Positions 54,797 through 64,000 of a stretch of 64,000 nt of DNA are shown one piece after another. The position numbers and the translations under genes are program-made. The notes under the pieces were generated by a model. It searched no databases and was not told the origin of the DNA. It worked only from the letters and a program-made list of their open reading frames with translations. Where the stretch lies: contig NC_091120.1 in assembly GCF_040183065.1 (NCBI RefSeq), positions 72,504,708-72,568,707 of the forward strand, written 5' to 3'. The stretch's first letter is position 1. Each line of letters opens with the position of its first letter. The stretch is from Periplaneta americana. Lineage: Eukaryota; Arthropoda; Insecta; Blattodea; Blattidae.

Positions 54797-55722
54797 TGCG
54801 CGCTGGCGTGGGTCTGATTCCTGCTTGGGTTGATTACCTGATTGGGTTTTTACGAGGTTTTCCCCAACTTTAGGCGAATAGTATGTAACCTATGGCGAAT
54901 CTTCGGCTTCATCTCGCCAATTATCATCCCACTGCCACAAATTCAACCGACGCTATACAGGGTGATTCACGAGGATTTACCGTCATTTACGGACCTTATT
55001 TCCAAAGACATTCTGAGCAAAAAAAAGTCATATAAACATTTGTCCTAATCTCAATATTTTCAGAATTACATTAATTTGAAGCTTTTTTTGTAAAATACCA
55101 TTATTCTTGAGTTTTAAGGGTAAAAGAATATTACAGATAAAAAATGAACTATTCAGGAGTATCATTTCTTTAATAAGATATTCTGAAGCTAGAACTGTGT
55201 TGTGTGTTCCACAGTTGCTTCGTACAGAATTTTTTTTTTCGATTTTTAACTACAAAATTACATTTTCTTACGCATTTATCACAACAATGGTTGCAAATCA
55301 CGTCGCTCTTGTAAATTCTTTAAGACAGTACATAATCAAACTGTAAAGAATCAAGTTCCTAAGTCGTATGATTTGTAGCAATATTTGTGATAAGTACGTA
55401 AGAATGATGTCATTTTTAATTAAAAATTGAAAACAGAAATCTGTACAAAGCAATTAACAGCACATTTTTAGCTCCAGAACACTAGCCAATAAAAGAAATG
55501 ACACTTCTGAATAATTCATTCACTATTTGTAATATTTTTTTTACCCTTAAAACTAAAAAAAAAAGGTATTTTACTAACAAATTCAAATTAGTGTAACTGT
55601 GAAAATATTGAGATTAGGACAAATGTTTATATCACATTTTTTGCTCAGAATGTCTTCGGAAATAAGTTCCGTAAGGGACGGTAAATCCTCGTGAACCATC
55701 GTGTATAACCTAAACAGTTGAC
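54797..55722 (+). mobile_element. tRNA-derived SINE, family 2, split by a TIR element
   Basis: 54797-54957 holds the B-box part (GTGGGTCTGATTCCTGC) through CTATGGCGAATCTTC to CGACGCTA. The SINE 3' end TAACCTAAACAGTTGA resumes at 55704. The A-box half is missing. The interruption is exactly the element at 54958-55703. Confidence 0.72.
54958..55703. mobile_element. Long-armed (>200 bp) TIR element with TA target
   Basis: Arms of ~210 bp are inverted repeats (54958-~55170 and ~55490-55703) sharing TTCACGAGGATTTACCGTC, GACATTCTGAGCAAAAAA and TTTGTCCTAATCTCAATATT. Ends CAGGGTG/CACGATG, TA on both sides (54956-54957, 55704-55705). The ~320-bp centre is non-coding. Insertion inside a SINE verifies the boundaries. 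Confidence 0.82.
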
Positions 55723-56004
55723 GTAGCGTCGTCAAAAATCCAACTAAAAAAAAAAGTACATCCAGGCTCCTAATGTTTGTAGTTTCACGCTGCATGTCGT
55801 TCCTCTTGAAAATACCGAATATAATACCTAGATGGCCTTTAATTACCCAAAGCCGTCCATCCACAAAGAACGCGAAAAATCTCGAACATTTGTTAAACCG
55901 AACACAGACGCAGTCCGCAAGACGGAAGAGCTCCGCATACTGCCTACAGAGCCAGGCGACTAGTAGTTAAATTTTTCTTAACTGCAGGACTCTAATGGAA
56001 AAAC
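55723..56004. other. No gene seen
   Basis: Short, moderately complex spacer; frames on both strands show no motif. Confidence 0.35.
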
Positions 56005-56006
56005 TA

Positions 56007-57079
56007 CAGGGACATCATTTTATTTTTACTAACTTTTTAATGTTAACCTGTCTATACCTTTAGAGAACCGGAAACACAGTTTGCTATCCCCTTCCACGAC
56101 TGGAGTTCGATGATACTGGCGTAAAACAGAAACAAATCACTCTACTAGGTATAGGAAGGAAGAAAAGTAGTTCATCCATTTACGTAAACTAGGAAATATC
56201 GCGATTTTGAGTTTGATAATTTTCATTAGGTCTTTCTTTAATCAAAGTACAGTACTGTATTAAGAATAAGTGTTTTTACTCACGAACTGAGTTATCCATG
56301 CGAACGTATTCATTATACAGTGTATATTATACTGTCTACAGCACATTAGCATACAATATAGAGAAAGAAATTAAATTGAAAAATAATCATAATATGAATA
56401 TTTAAACACAATTTTGAAAATGGTGGCCGTCCATTTCGATACAGGCTTCAGTTCTTTTGTGCATATTATCGCACTATAGACTATTGCATCTAACTCCAAT
56501 TGCCAGTTTCGTCCTTCGTACTAGTAACTCATGTTGAAATAATTCTGTACCTACTCTACGTACTGTAAATTCAATCTTCACTTCTGTCCGACCCGAAAAT
56601 ATAAAATTACTCAGACATGCTATCTACTGTCCGTCCAAGTGGTTATGCCGCAGGATTGTAGAAAGGAGGGAAATCACGTGACAGTTAATTACTTACTTTA
56701 TTTAAGTTAAATTAAACAGCTGTATAATATTACGTAAACGTCCAATTCCTAACAGAAATTAATGTTTTCAGAAGAGAGCTAAGACAGCCCAGCTTTTACA
56801 GAGGGGCGAGCAGAAGCAGGTGGGGGAAATCGGGATGCGACGTAGGCAAACGGACAGTACCTGTGCGAAAATATGATTCAATATTGAAAGCTCTTTCGTC
56901 ACTGGAAAACGCGAACATATTTCTGGAACGTACTATACTCAGTAACTCAGTACTTCTTACTATCTGCGGTCATGGTTCTGTGTGGAGTAGGAACTTCATT
57001 AGTAGAAGAGGTGGGAGTGAAGTACATTCAAAAACTCAGGTACAATAAAAATTGAAGTAAAAATAAAATGATGTCCCTG
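56007..57079. mobile_element. Tc1/mariner-type element with CAGGGACATCA ends, copy 2
   Basis: 1073 bp. TA on both sides (56005-56006, 57080-57081) and the same ends as 14623-15609. The left third aligns with copy 1 (TAACCTGTCTATACC, CCACGACTGGAGTTCG). It retains the C-terminal end of the transposase on the minus strand, which copy 1 lacks in recognisable form. Confidence 0.77.
56402..56470 (-). pseudogene. Transposase C-terminal tail
   Basis: The minus strand reads RTEACIEMDGHHFQNCV then TAA. The C-I-E-M-x-G-x-H-F pattern before the stop is the usual C-terminal signature of Tc1/mariner (DDE_3) transposases. Only ~17 codons are preserved. Confidence 0.5.
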
Positions 57080-57204
57080 TAGTTTCTCGGTAGGATGAAT
57101 GCCGAAAACGTGTTTTTCGTGCAGTGAAAAAGCAAATGTATCGGAAAAGTATCGAATATAATGATTCGATAGTAGAGTTGCCTATCGAGGTATCGTGACT
57201 TGCA

Positions 57205-57372
57205 GGGAAGGAAGCCTGAACCCCCGTGCCGGAGAAGTGGGTCAGAGCCCGCGCGGTGCCTGCAAACTGCTCACGCAGCCTCCCTCAGTGCGCGCTCTGT
57301 GGCGCCCGGGGAGGGTTGTGCGAGTGTGCGGTCGACACTGCGGAGCGGCGCGCCATGTTCACACGGCACAAC
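57205..57372 (+). other. GC- and CpG-rich block, candidate exon
   Basis: Begins after an acceptor-like GTGACTTGCAG and ends at a donor-like ACG/GTAATC. All three plus frames are open for ~56 codons, unusual outside coding or GC-rich DNA. One has a cysteine cluster (SLPQCALCGARGGLCEC, then ERRAMFTRHNG). It could be an exon of a host gene or an unmethylated promoter island. Frame cannot be decided. Confidence 0.35.
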
Positions 57373-57439
57373 GGTAATCACATAACATTCATATTCAAAC
57401 CTCTGTTGTACAGAACATTTGACACTTTCGTTCGTTAGG

Positions 57440-58990
57440 AAATATTTTGCTAGTTTTGTGTCGAGCTTATTTTCAAATATCATTTTCGGAGTATGAAAAC
57501 AACTTTAGAGAATATTTCGGTGACAAGATTTCGAACTAAATGCATTGAGGCATTTGTGAAATTACAAGGCAGTATTCTAAACAAGGAAACATTGCTGATT
57601 GCGGTACACATTTTCAAAGCATGCAGTTTTATTGTTTATTCGAAGCCACATGTGTTCTTGTCTGTTATCAGTGAGATAGCCTGTGTTGTCTCAGGTGGAT
57701 ATCCAACATTGTATCGACCCTTCTCCACGACAACATTGCCATGTGTCTGTATTGTGAGTGAATTTAATTGTCGGAAAGTGAGAAAAATCAAGTAGCTACA
57801 ACAAGAATGAAATATCTAATAAATAACATTCAAACATGTGAATTTGATATCCGCACAAAAAAAACGGTTATTTTTGTAATTCCAGAATACTTCAAATGAC
57901 GTGTTTAATCAATGTTTCTATTACTTGTAGCTATTACTCTATTTCATAGTTACACGTGCACATTTATTCCAAATATATTTGGATACTGTAGTTGTCAACA
58001 CATCACATTGTAGATTCACTTGGCAAAAAAAAGTATATGAGTAAATTTAAGTTTTCTAAAATATATCAGCATTTATTTATTTTTTAATCTTTGCAGTTTT
58101 AAACAAATTAAATAGTTTAATATTGCAGTGTAATTTCAAACCACATATCAAGCTTGAATCCCACCTACAACGGGAATATTTGTCGTTTCCAATGTTTCGT
58201 CTTGTGTTACTTTACAATAATATTAATTTATTTTAAATTTACGATCGTGTCATTATCTAAGATCTTTGTCGTACTAAGTCATCTTCAATAGACCTATGTA
58301 GTTATTTAAAAATTACACTAAATCATTAACGCAAAAAAATCTTTCGAACTATTTGATTCTAACATTATTATTTCGCACTACTAAAATGTATTTCAACTCA
58401 TCCGTCCTCAAGTGAGGTTGACCACTGGGATCCGGAATTAACAAACATAAAAGATAAAGGGAAATGAAACGAGCAAAATAATGATTCGATTTGTACATTA
58501 AAACAAAAATTTACGTGTTAACATATGGATGATAATGTAGAATTTGAAGAGAGGCCTTCAAAATTTCCATTACAACCTTCTGAACCTCATAAACGGGAAT
58601 TTTAAAGAATCTACTTATTCGACGGAAATAAGTTATCAAATCTTCAGATTAGAAATGAAAAAAAAAATTGAATACAGCATGCTGCACGTGATGTAATATC
58701 AAAATGTCTTAATTTTGTTATGGCTTCCCGTGTTTCACAATAATTTATAAAAGCTATCTGGTACATAAACGTGAACAACTTAATCCAACTGCTCTATATT
58801 TTAAGTCTTAAGTAAACATCGATATAGATTATTTCCCTTTTCAAAGGAAACGTTTCTAGAACATGAATACCGTGATTTGTTTCTCCATAGCATGCTCGTG
58901 TTTTGAAGTTGAAGCCCGAATAAGTCGTGATCTTGCAGGTTCGTGTCGACGAGGGGTGAAACTGCTAAACTCCGGGACTGCAGAGATTCT
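57440..58990. other. No gene seen
   Basis: AT-rich. 57493-57795 is open for 100 codons. Its segment near 57668-57695 (GCCTGTGTTGTCTCAGGTGG) resembles 40192-40216, so it is more likely a dispersed repeat than a gene. Another dispersed block (GTTGACCACTGGGATCCGG) at ~58420 matches ~47262. Confidence 0.35.
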
Positions 58991-58995
58991 GTCTA

Positions 58996-59018
58996 TGTGT
59001 GTGTGTGTGCGCGTGTGC
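58996..59018. repeat. (TG)n microsatellite
   Basis: About 11 TG units with GC variants. Confidence 0.85.
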
Positions 59019-59246
59019 GACAGAGAAAGGGAGACGATCCAGTGGGGGAGTTGTGAAAGTGAAGCAGGGTGGCTGGATGACCCAGTATACACCTCACGCG
59101 CCCGCGCCGTTTAAGTGGATAGCTAATTACATTTCCGCTCTGGATCACTAAACTTTTTAGTACCTCAAGAAATTTACCTACTGCAATCTAAACACACAAG
59201 GAAAATAATTGTTCTCATGTACCTGCATACATATATGCATGCTTTA

Positions 59247-59249
59247 ATG

Positions 59250-59284
<35 letters not shown>

Positions 59285-59428
59285 GATAATGACAATAATA
59301 ATAATCTGGATAATAATGATAGTGATAATATGATAATGATAATGATAGTAATAATAATATGGATAATGATGATAATGATAGTAATAATAACATGGATAAT
59401 AATGATAATGATAGTAATAATAATATGG

Positions 59429-59460
<32 letters not shown>

Positions 59461-59744
59461 GATAATGACAATAATAATCTGGATAATAATGATGATAGTA
59501 ATAATATAGATAATAATGATGATAGTAATAATAATATGGATAATGATAATGATAGTAATAATAACATGGGTAATAATGATAATGATAGTAATAATAATGT
59601 GGATAATAATGATAATGATAGTAATAACATGTATAATAATGATAATGACAGTATTAATAATATGGATATTAATAATGATAGTAATAATAATATGGATAAT
59701 AATGATAATGATAGTAATAATAACATGGATAATAGGCCTAATGA
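59247..59744. repeat. GATAAT/AGTAATAAT satellite
   Basis: About 500 bp of GATAAT, AGTAAT and ATGGAT units with a recurrent ~33-36-bp higher-order pattern (GATAATGATAGTAATAATAA, then TATG). Poly-Ile, poly-Leu or poly-Asn frames are artefacts. A TAGGCCTA lies at its right edge (59733-59740). Confidence 0.95.
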
Positions 59745-59751
59745 TACATAA

Positions 59752-60000
59752 GTGTTCTGCCATGAGGTCTTTCACTGCAAACCCAGCATTCTCCAATCTT
59801 TCCTATTTTCTGCCTTCCGATTAGTCTCCGCGTATGATCGACGTATCTTAATGTCGCCTACCATCTGCTATCTTTTTCTGCCCCGAACTCTTCTCCCGTT
59901 CACCATTCCTTCCAGTGCATCCTTCAGTAGGCAGTTTCTTCTCAGCCAGTCACCCAACCAATTCCTTTTTCTGTTTCTGATCAGTCTCAGCATTGAAATA
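59752..60000 (-). mobile_element. Fourth LINE lineage, C-terminal fragment
   Basis: Minus strand: KNWLGDWLRRNCLLKDALEG, MVNGRRVRGRRRYQMVGDIK, then (shifted) RLENAGFAVKDLMAEH. The basic W-L-G-x-W-L-R-R-N-C-L-L block and R-G-R-R-R-Y-Q-M are the C-terminal part of RTE-like LINEs, different in sequence from the AAGT-tailed family. Flanked on both sides by GATAAT repeats. Confidence 0.62.
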
Positions 60001-60088
60001 ATGATAATGATAGTAACAACTATGATAGTAATAATAATAATAATAATGATAATGGTAGTAATAATAATGATGATTAGTAATAATAATG

Positions 60089-60127
<39 letters not shown>

Positions 60128-60196
60128 TGGATAATAATGATAGTAATAATGAGTAATAAATGATAAAGATAGGAATAATAATATGGATAATAATGC

Positions 60197-60229
<33 letters not shown>

Positions 60230-60246
60230 GGATAATAAAGATAACG
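60001..60246. repeat. GATAAT satellite, second block
   Basis: Same unit type as 59247-59744, separated from it by the LINE fragment, and ending at the tail of the next LINE copy. Probably one array split by insertions. Confidence 0.92.
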
Positions 60247-60542
60247 ATACTTACTTAGGGCTTTTAAGGAACCCGGAGGTTCATTGCCGCCCTCATGTAA
60301 GTCCGTCATCGGTCCTTATTCTGAGCAAGATTAATCTAGTCTCTACCATCATATCCCACCTCCCTCAAATCCATTTTAATATTATCCTCCCATCTATGTC
60401 TCGACCTCCTCAAAGGTCTTTTTCCCTCCTGGCTTCCAACTAACACTGTATATGCATTTCTGGAATCGCCCATACGTGCTAAATGCTCTGCCCATCTCAA
60501 ACGTCTGGATTTAATGTTGCTAATTATGTCAAGTGAAGAATA
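60247..60542 (-). mobile_element. RTE-like LINE 3' fragment, head-to-head with the next copy
   Basis: The 3' ~295 bp of the AAGT-tailed LINE in minus orientation: TACTTACTTAGGGCTTTTAA at the left, ending at GAAGAATA. Codes on minus for RLRWAEHLARMGDSRNAY and RWEDNIKMDLREVGYDGRD. Joined via ~5 bp to the 5' end of the plus-strand copy. Confidence 0.87.
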
Positions 60543-61463
60543 GGTACCCATGTTATTGTGGGTCCCTATCAACACGGCATGGCGCGTCCTCACGTTGCGG
60601 ATAGAGAAGACGGCCTCCAGGTATGGAGGGTAGCTGCAAATATATTGAATAAGCAGTCGTGGACAGCCGATAAGGGGTGGTCCTCCAGCTTGGGGGATGG
60701 TCGAAGGGCTAACAACCCCCCACCGTAAAAAAACAGCTTGTTTCGAATTCCTACAATAAGCCTCGGAAAGAGACTGATTCTCTGGCACGAGCACAGCAAA
60801 TGAATAAGGTTACGAGTTTTGGTACATGGAACGTAACTAGTCTTTACAGAACAGGAGGGGTAACAGTAGTAGCAAAATAACTAGCTAGATATAGGATAGA
60901 CTTCGTGAGAATACAAGAGGTTAGGTTAGATGGGAATGGCATATCACAAATAGGAGATTACTTGTATTATGGAGAAGGAAACAATAATCACCAATTAGGA
61001 ACAGGATTCTTTGTTCATAAAAGAATAAAATCTGCAGTAAAAAAGGTCAAATTTATCAGCGACAGGTTGTGATATTAGTACTTAAGGGTAAATGGTGCGA
61101 TATCGTAGTTATAAATGCTCACACCCCTACTGAAGAGAAAGACAACCATATAAAGGAGAGCTTCTATGAGGAATTGGCACATACTTTTGATCAGTTATCT
61201 AGATATCACATGAAAATGTTATTGAGGGATTTCAGCGCTAAAGTAGGACGGGAGGATATTTTTAAACCAACAATTGGAAAAGAGAGCCTACACGTAACTA
61301 GTAATGACAATGGAGTTAGGTTAGTCAACTTTGCCACATCAAAAAATTTAATTGTCTAAAGTACAACATTCCCCCATAAGGATATACATAAATATACTTA
61401 GAATTCTCCCAATGGATTGACACACAACCAAACAGATCACATCTTGATAGATAAACGGAGACA

Positions 61464-61471
61464 TAGGCCTA
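61464..61471. other. TA-GGCC-TA micro-insertion in LINE copy
   Basis: The reference copy (22254 region) reads GAGACATACTAG; here GAGACATAGGCCTACTAG. Confidence 0.85.
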
Positions 61472-62638
61472 CTAGTATAGTAGACATTTGAACTTCCAGG
61501 GTGGCAGACTGTAATTCTGACCATTATTTGGTAATTCGAGAATTAAGAGAAAGACTATCAGTAGCCAAGCGAGTAGACCAACAAGTTAATATTAGTAAAT
61601 TCAGTTTTCTGAAATTAAAGGACGAGGAAACTAAGCAACATTATCAGGTCGAAATTTCGAATAGGTATGCCACTTTAGGAAGTTCCGACGAAGTTGAGAA
61701 AGAGTTAGATGTTAACAGCGTGTGGGAAAATATCAGAGATAGCATCAAAATTGCAGCTGAGCAAAGAGTAGGTTATTGTGAAACTAAGAGAAAGAAACCG
61801 TGGTTTGATTAAGATTGTTGCATGGTAGTTGAAAGAAGAAAACAGGCAAAACTGAAATTCTTACAGGATCCAGTTAAGGAGAACAGAGATAATTATTTCA
61901 ATAAAAGACGGGAAGCAAGTCGTACACTTAGGAATAAAAAGACAGGTTACTTGAAGGAAAAACTGAATGAGGTAGAAACAAATAGTAAGAATAAAAATAT
62001 TCGAGATTTATATAAGGGCATATAGGATTTTAAGAACGGATATCGGGCATGGGTAAACGTGATCAAGGATGGGAATGGTGACTTGCTTGCAGACTCTCAT
62101 TCAATCCTGAACAGATGGAAAAACTATTTTGCGCAACTACTAAATGTACATAGGCCAAATAGAAATGATCGGAACGAAATTCAAATACAAACTGCTGAGC
62201 CATTTATACTCGAACCCACACTTTCTGAAGTCGAAATTGCGATAGAAAATCTGAAAAAGAACAAGTCTCCAGATATCGATCAAATTCCTGCAGAATTAAC
62301 ACAAGAGGGTGGAAGCGCATTATCTAGCGAAATTTAAAACTTATACTTGCTATTTGGGAAAAGGAAATTGTACCACAACAATAAAAGGAGTCCATAACTG
62401 TATCTATTTTTGAGAAGGGGAACAAGACTAACTGTAGTAACTTTCGAAGAATATCACTTTTCTTAACATCGTACAAAATTTTGTAAAATATTCTTTTGAG
62501 AAGATTAACTCCATACGTAGATGAAATTATTGAGGATCATTAGTGCGGTTTTAGGCGTAATAGATCGACTATTGATCAGATTTTTTATATTCTACAGATA
62601 TTGGAGAAAAAATGGGACTATAAGGGTACAGTACATCA

Positions 62639-62918
62639 ATTTCATTTTTGTTTTGTTACCGATAAGCTGCTATAATTTAATGTGTTACATTTTTATTAAG
62701 CCGCCAATGCTTATCTACTATAATAGTCATTTACATGAATAAGATTTTTACATGAACGTTTTCGATACCATTTTTTGTTAATTATTAATTTTAATTATAA
62801 TGCATCTGAAGATGATACAAAAGTGGTATCGAAAACGTTCATGTAAAAATCTTATTCACGTAAATGACTATTATAGTAGATAAGCATTGGCGGCTTAATA
62901 AAATGTAACACATTAAAT
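62639..62918. mobile_element. 280-bp foldback element with 12-bp TSD and a hammerhead-like motif
   Basis: Exact duplication TACAGTACATCA (62627-62638, 62919-62930) inside the LINE RT region. Two ~100-bp inverted arms (62673-62773, 62818-62920) share GCCGCCAATGCTTATCTAC, TTTACATGAATAAG and AACGTTTTCGATACC. A 34-bp unpaired left extension precedes them. No coding sequence. The structure suggests a Penelope-terminal or other small retro-mobile unit rather than a TA-inserting transposon. Confidence 0.85.
62801..62845 (+). ncRNA. Hammerhead-ribozyme-like motif with all core boxes present
   Basis: Order: stem I strand UGCAU, CUGAAGA box, one extra U, helix II GAUAC-AAAAGUG-GUAUC (5 bp), GAAA box, palindromic stem III (AACGUU) with C at the cleavage position, then AUGUA closing stem I (5 bp with one G-U). 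The conserved CUGANGA and GAAA bases are intact. The extra U between the first box and helix II also occurs at 51289. Stem III is self-complementary, so a dimeric form would be needed. Confidence 0.6.
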
Positions 62919-63590
62919 TACAGTACATCAGTTATTCATAGATTAAAAAAAGGCATATGACTCGGTTAAGAGAGAAGTATTATAATGATATTCTTTTTGA
63001 ATTTCGTATTCCCAAGAAACTAGTTCGATTAATTAAAATGTGTCTCAGTGAAACGTACAGCAGAGTCCGTATAGGCCAGTTTGATGATTTTCCTATTCAC
63101 TGCAGGCTAAAGCAAGAAGATGCACTACCATCTTTAGTTTTTAACTTTGCTCTAGAATATGCCATTAGAAAACTTCAGGATAACAGAGAGGGTTTGGAAT
63201 TGAACGGGTTACATCAGATTTTTGTCTATGCGGATGACGTGAATATGTTAGGAGAAAATCCACAAACGATTAGGGAAAACACGGAAATTTTACTTGAAGC
63301 AAGTAAAGCAATAGGTTTGGTAGTAAATCCCGAAAAGACTAAGTATATGATTATGTCTCGTGACCAAAATATTGTACGAAATGAAAATATAAAAATTGGA
63401 GATTTATCCTTCAAATAGGTGGAAAAATTCAAATATCTTGGAGAAACAGTAACAAATATAAATGACACCCGGGAGGAAATTAAACGCAAAATAAATATGT
63501 GAAATGTGTATTATTATTCAATTGAGAAGCTTTTATCATCTAGTCTGCTGTCAAAAAATCTTAAAGTTAGAATTTATAAAACAGTTATAT

Positions 63591-63598
63591 TAGGCCTA
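63591..63598. other. TA-GGCC-TA micro-insertion in LINE copy
   Basis: All other copies (10.65, 19.7, 24.09, 41.25 kb) read ATATTACCGG; this one reads ATATTAGGCCTACCGG. Confidence 0.88.
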
Positions 63599-64000
63599 CC
63601 GGTTGTTCTGTATGGTTGTGAAACTTGGACTCTCACTTTGAGAGAGGAACAGAGATTAAGGGTGTTAGGAAAATCTTTGGGGCTAAGAGGGATGAAGTTA
63701 CAGGAGAATGGAGAAAGTTACATAACGAAAAACTGCACGCATTGTATTCTTCACCTGACATAATTAGGAACATGAAATCCAGACGTTTGAGATGGGCAGG
63801 GCATGTAGCACGTATGGGCGAATCTAGAAATGCATATAGTGTTAGTTGGGAGACCGGAGGGAAACAGACCTTTGGAGAGGCCGAGACGTAGATGAGAAGA
63901 TAATTAAAATGGATTTGAGGGAGGTGGAATATGATAATAGAGACTGGATTAATCTTGCACAGGATAGGGACCGATGGCGGGCTTATGTGAGGGCGGCAAT

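Larger units (their letters stand above)
60548..64000 (+). mobile_element. RTE-like LINE, near-full-length copy cut by the window edge
   Basis: Starts CCATGTTATTGTGGGTCCC like the 21354 copy and continues to within ~40 bp of the expected 3' end at the window edge. The coding region is more damaged than the reference copy: stops or frameshifts near 60565, 60880, 61070, 61360, 61810, 62020 and 62335, among others. Motifs kept: [30 protein letters not shown], and the ARMGESRNAY block. It contains a 280-bp foldback insertion at 62639-62918 and two TAGGCCTA micro-insertions. Confidence 0.9.

Noticed and set aside
59215..60156. Poly-Ile, poly-Leu and poly-Asn frames up to 193 codons
   Set aside because: Products of GATAAT-type simple repeats; multiple frames are open for the same reason.

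Overview
This is a eukaryotic window: AT-rich, with very few long coding frames, short host exons with GT-AG introns, and dense interspersed repeats. I infer a large insect genome, most likely a cockroach or other Blattodea. The basis is the mix of RTE-type and Jockey-type LINEs, tRNA-derived SINEs, DD34E/DD41D Tc1-mariner elements, hAT and PIF/Harbinger elements and a Penelope-like element. The genus is a guess. There is no prokaryotic operon, phage or CRISPR array.

Host genes. The only convincing host coding sequence is a pair of exons at 8112-8197 and 8265-8415, separated by a 67-bp GT-AG intron and encoding hydrophobic membrane segments. Weaker candidates are a GC-rich exon-like block at 57205-57372, an exon-like open frame on the minus strand at 34636-34995, and a GC-rich stretch at 39700-40010. 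Nearly everything else recognisable is mobile DNA.

LINEs. One RTE-like LINE family occurs six times. There is a full-length 3.2-kb copy at 21354-24549 with a 12-bp target duplication, and a second near-complete copy at 60548-64000 that is cut by the window edge. Truncated copies lie at 10208-10997(-), 19557-20166(+), 40425-41708(+) and 60247-60542(-). At least five other LINE lineages leave fragments: 6990-7685, 20184-21300, 41765-42694, 48830-50028 and 59752-60000. A Penelope-like fragment with a GIY-YIG endonuclease lies at 50606-51321.

DNA transposons. A Tc1 element at 29250-30804 is intact except for one nonsense codon in its DD34E transposase. A DD41D mariner-like element lies at 24796-26327. 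A palindromic ~230-bp TA-inserting element occurs three times (16298, 25672, 38823), and two of these copies sit inside transposase genes. The 42.7-46.9 kb region is a five-level nest: mariner-like gene, hAT element (perfect 8-bp TSD), PIF/Harbinger element (TAA TSD), hAT MITE (8-bp TSD), SINE. Several other TIR or foldback elements with target duplications have no recognisable coding sequence.

Most unusual observations. (1) The palindrome TAGGCCTA is strongly over-represented. Pairwise comparison of LINE copies shows GGCCTA, GGCTA or GCCTA inserted at TA dinucleotides, which looks like excision footprints of an unidentified TA-targeting element. (2) Hammerhead-ribozyme-like motifs with palindromic stem III occur at 62801-62845, 51276-51321 and, degraded, near 26892-26921, each next to foldback or Penelope-type sequence. 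(3) An interleaved set of five inverted repeats lies at 50084-50654. (4) There are very long-armed inverted-repeat elements at 8443-9208 and 54958-55703. All boundaries were read by eye, without alignment tools.
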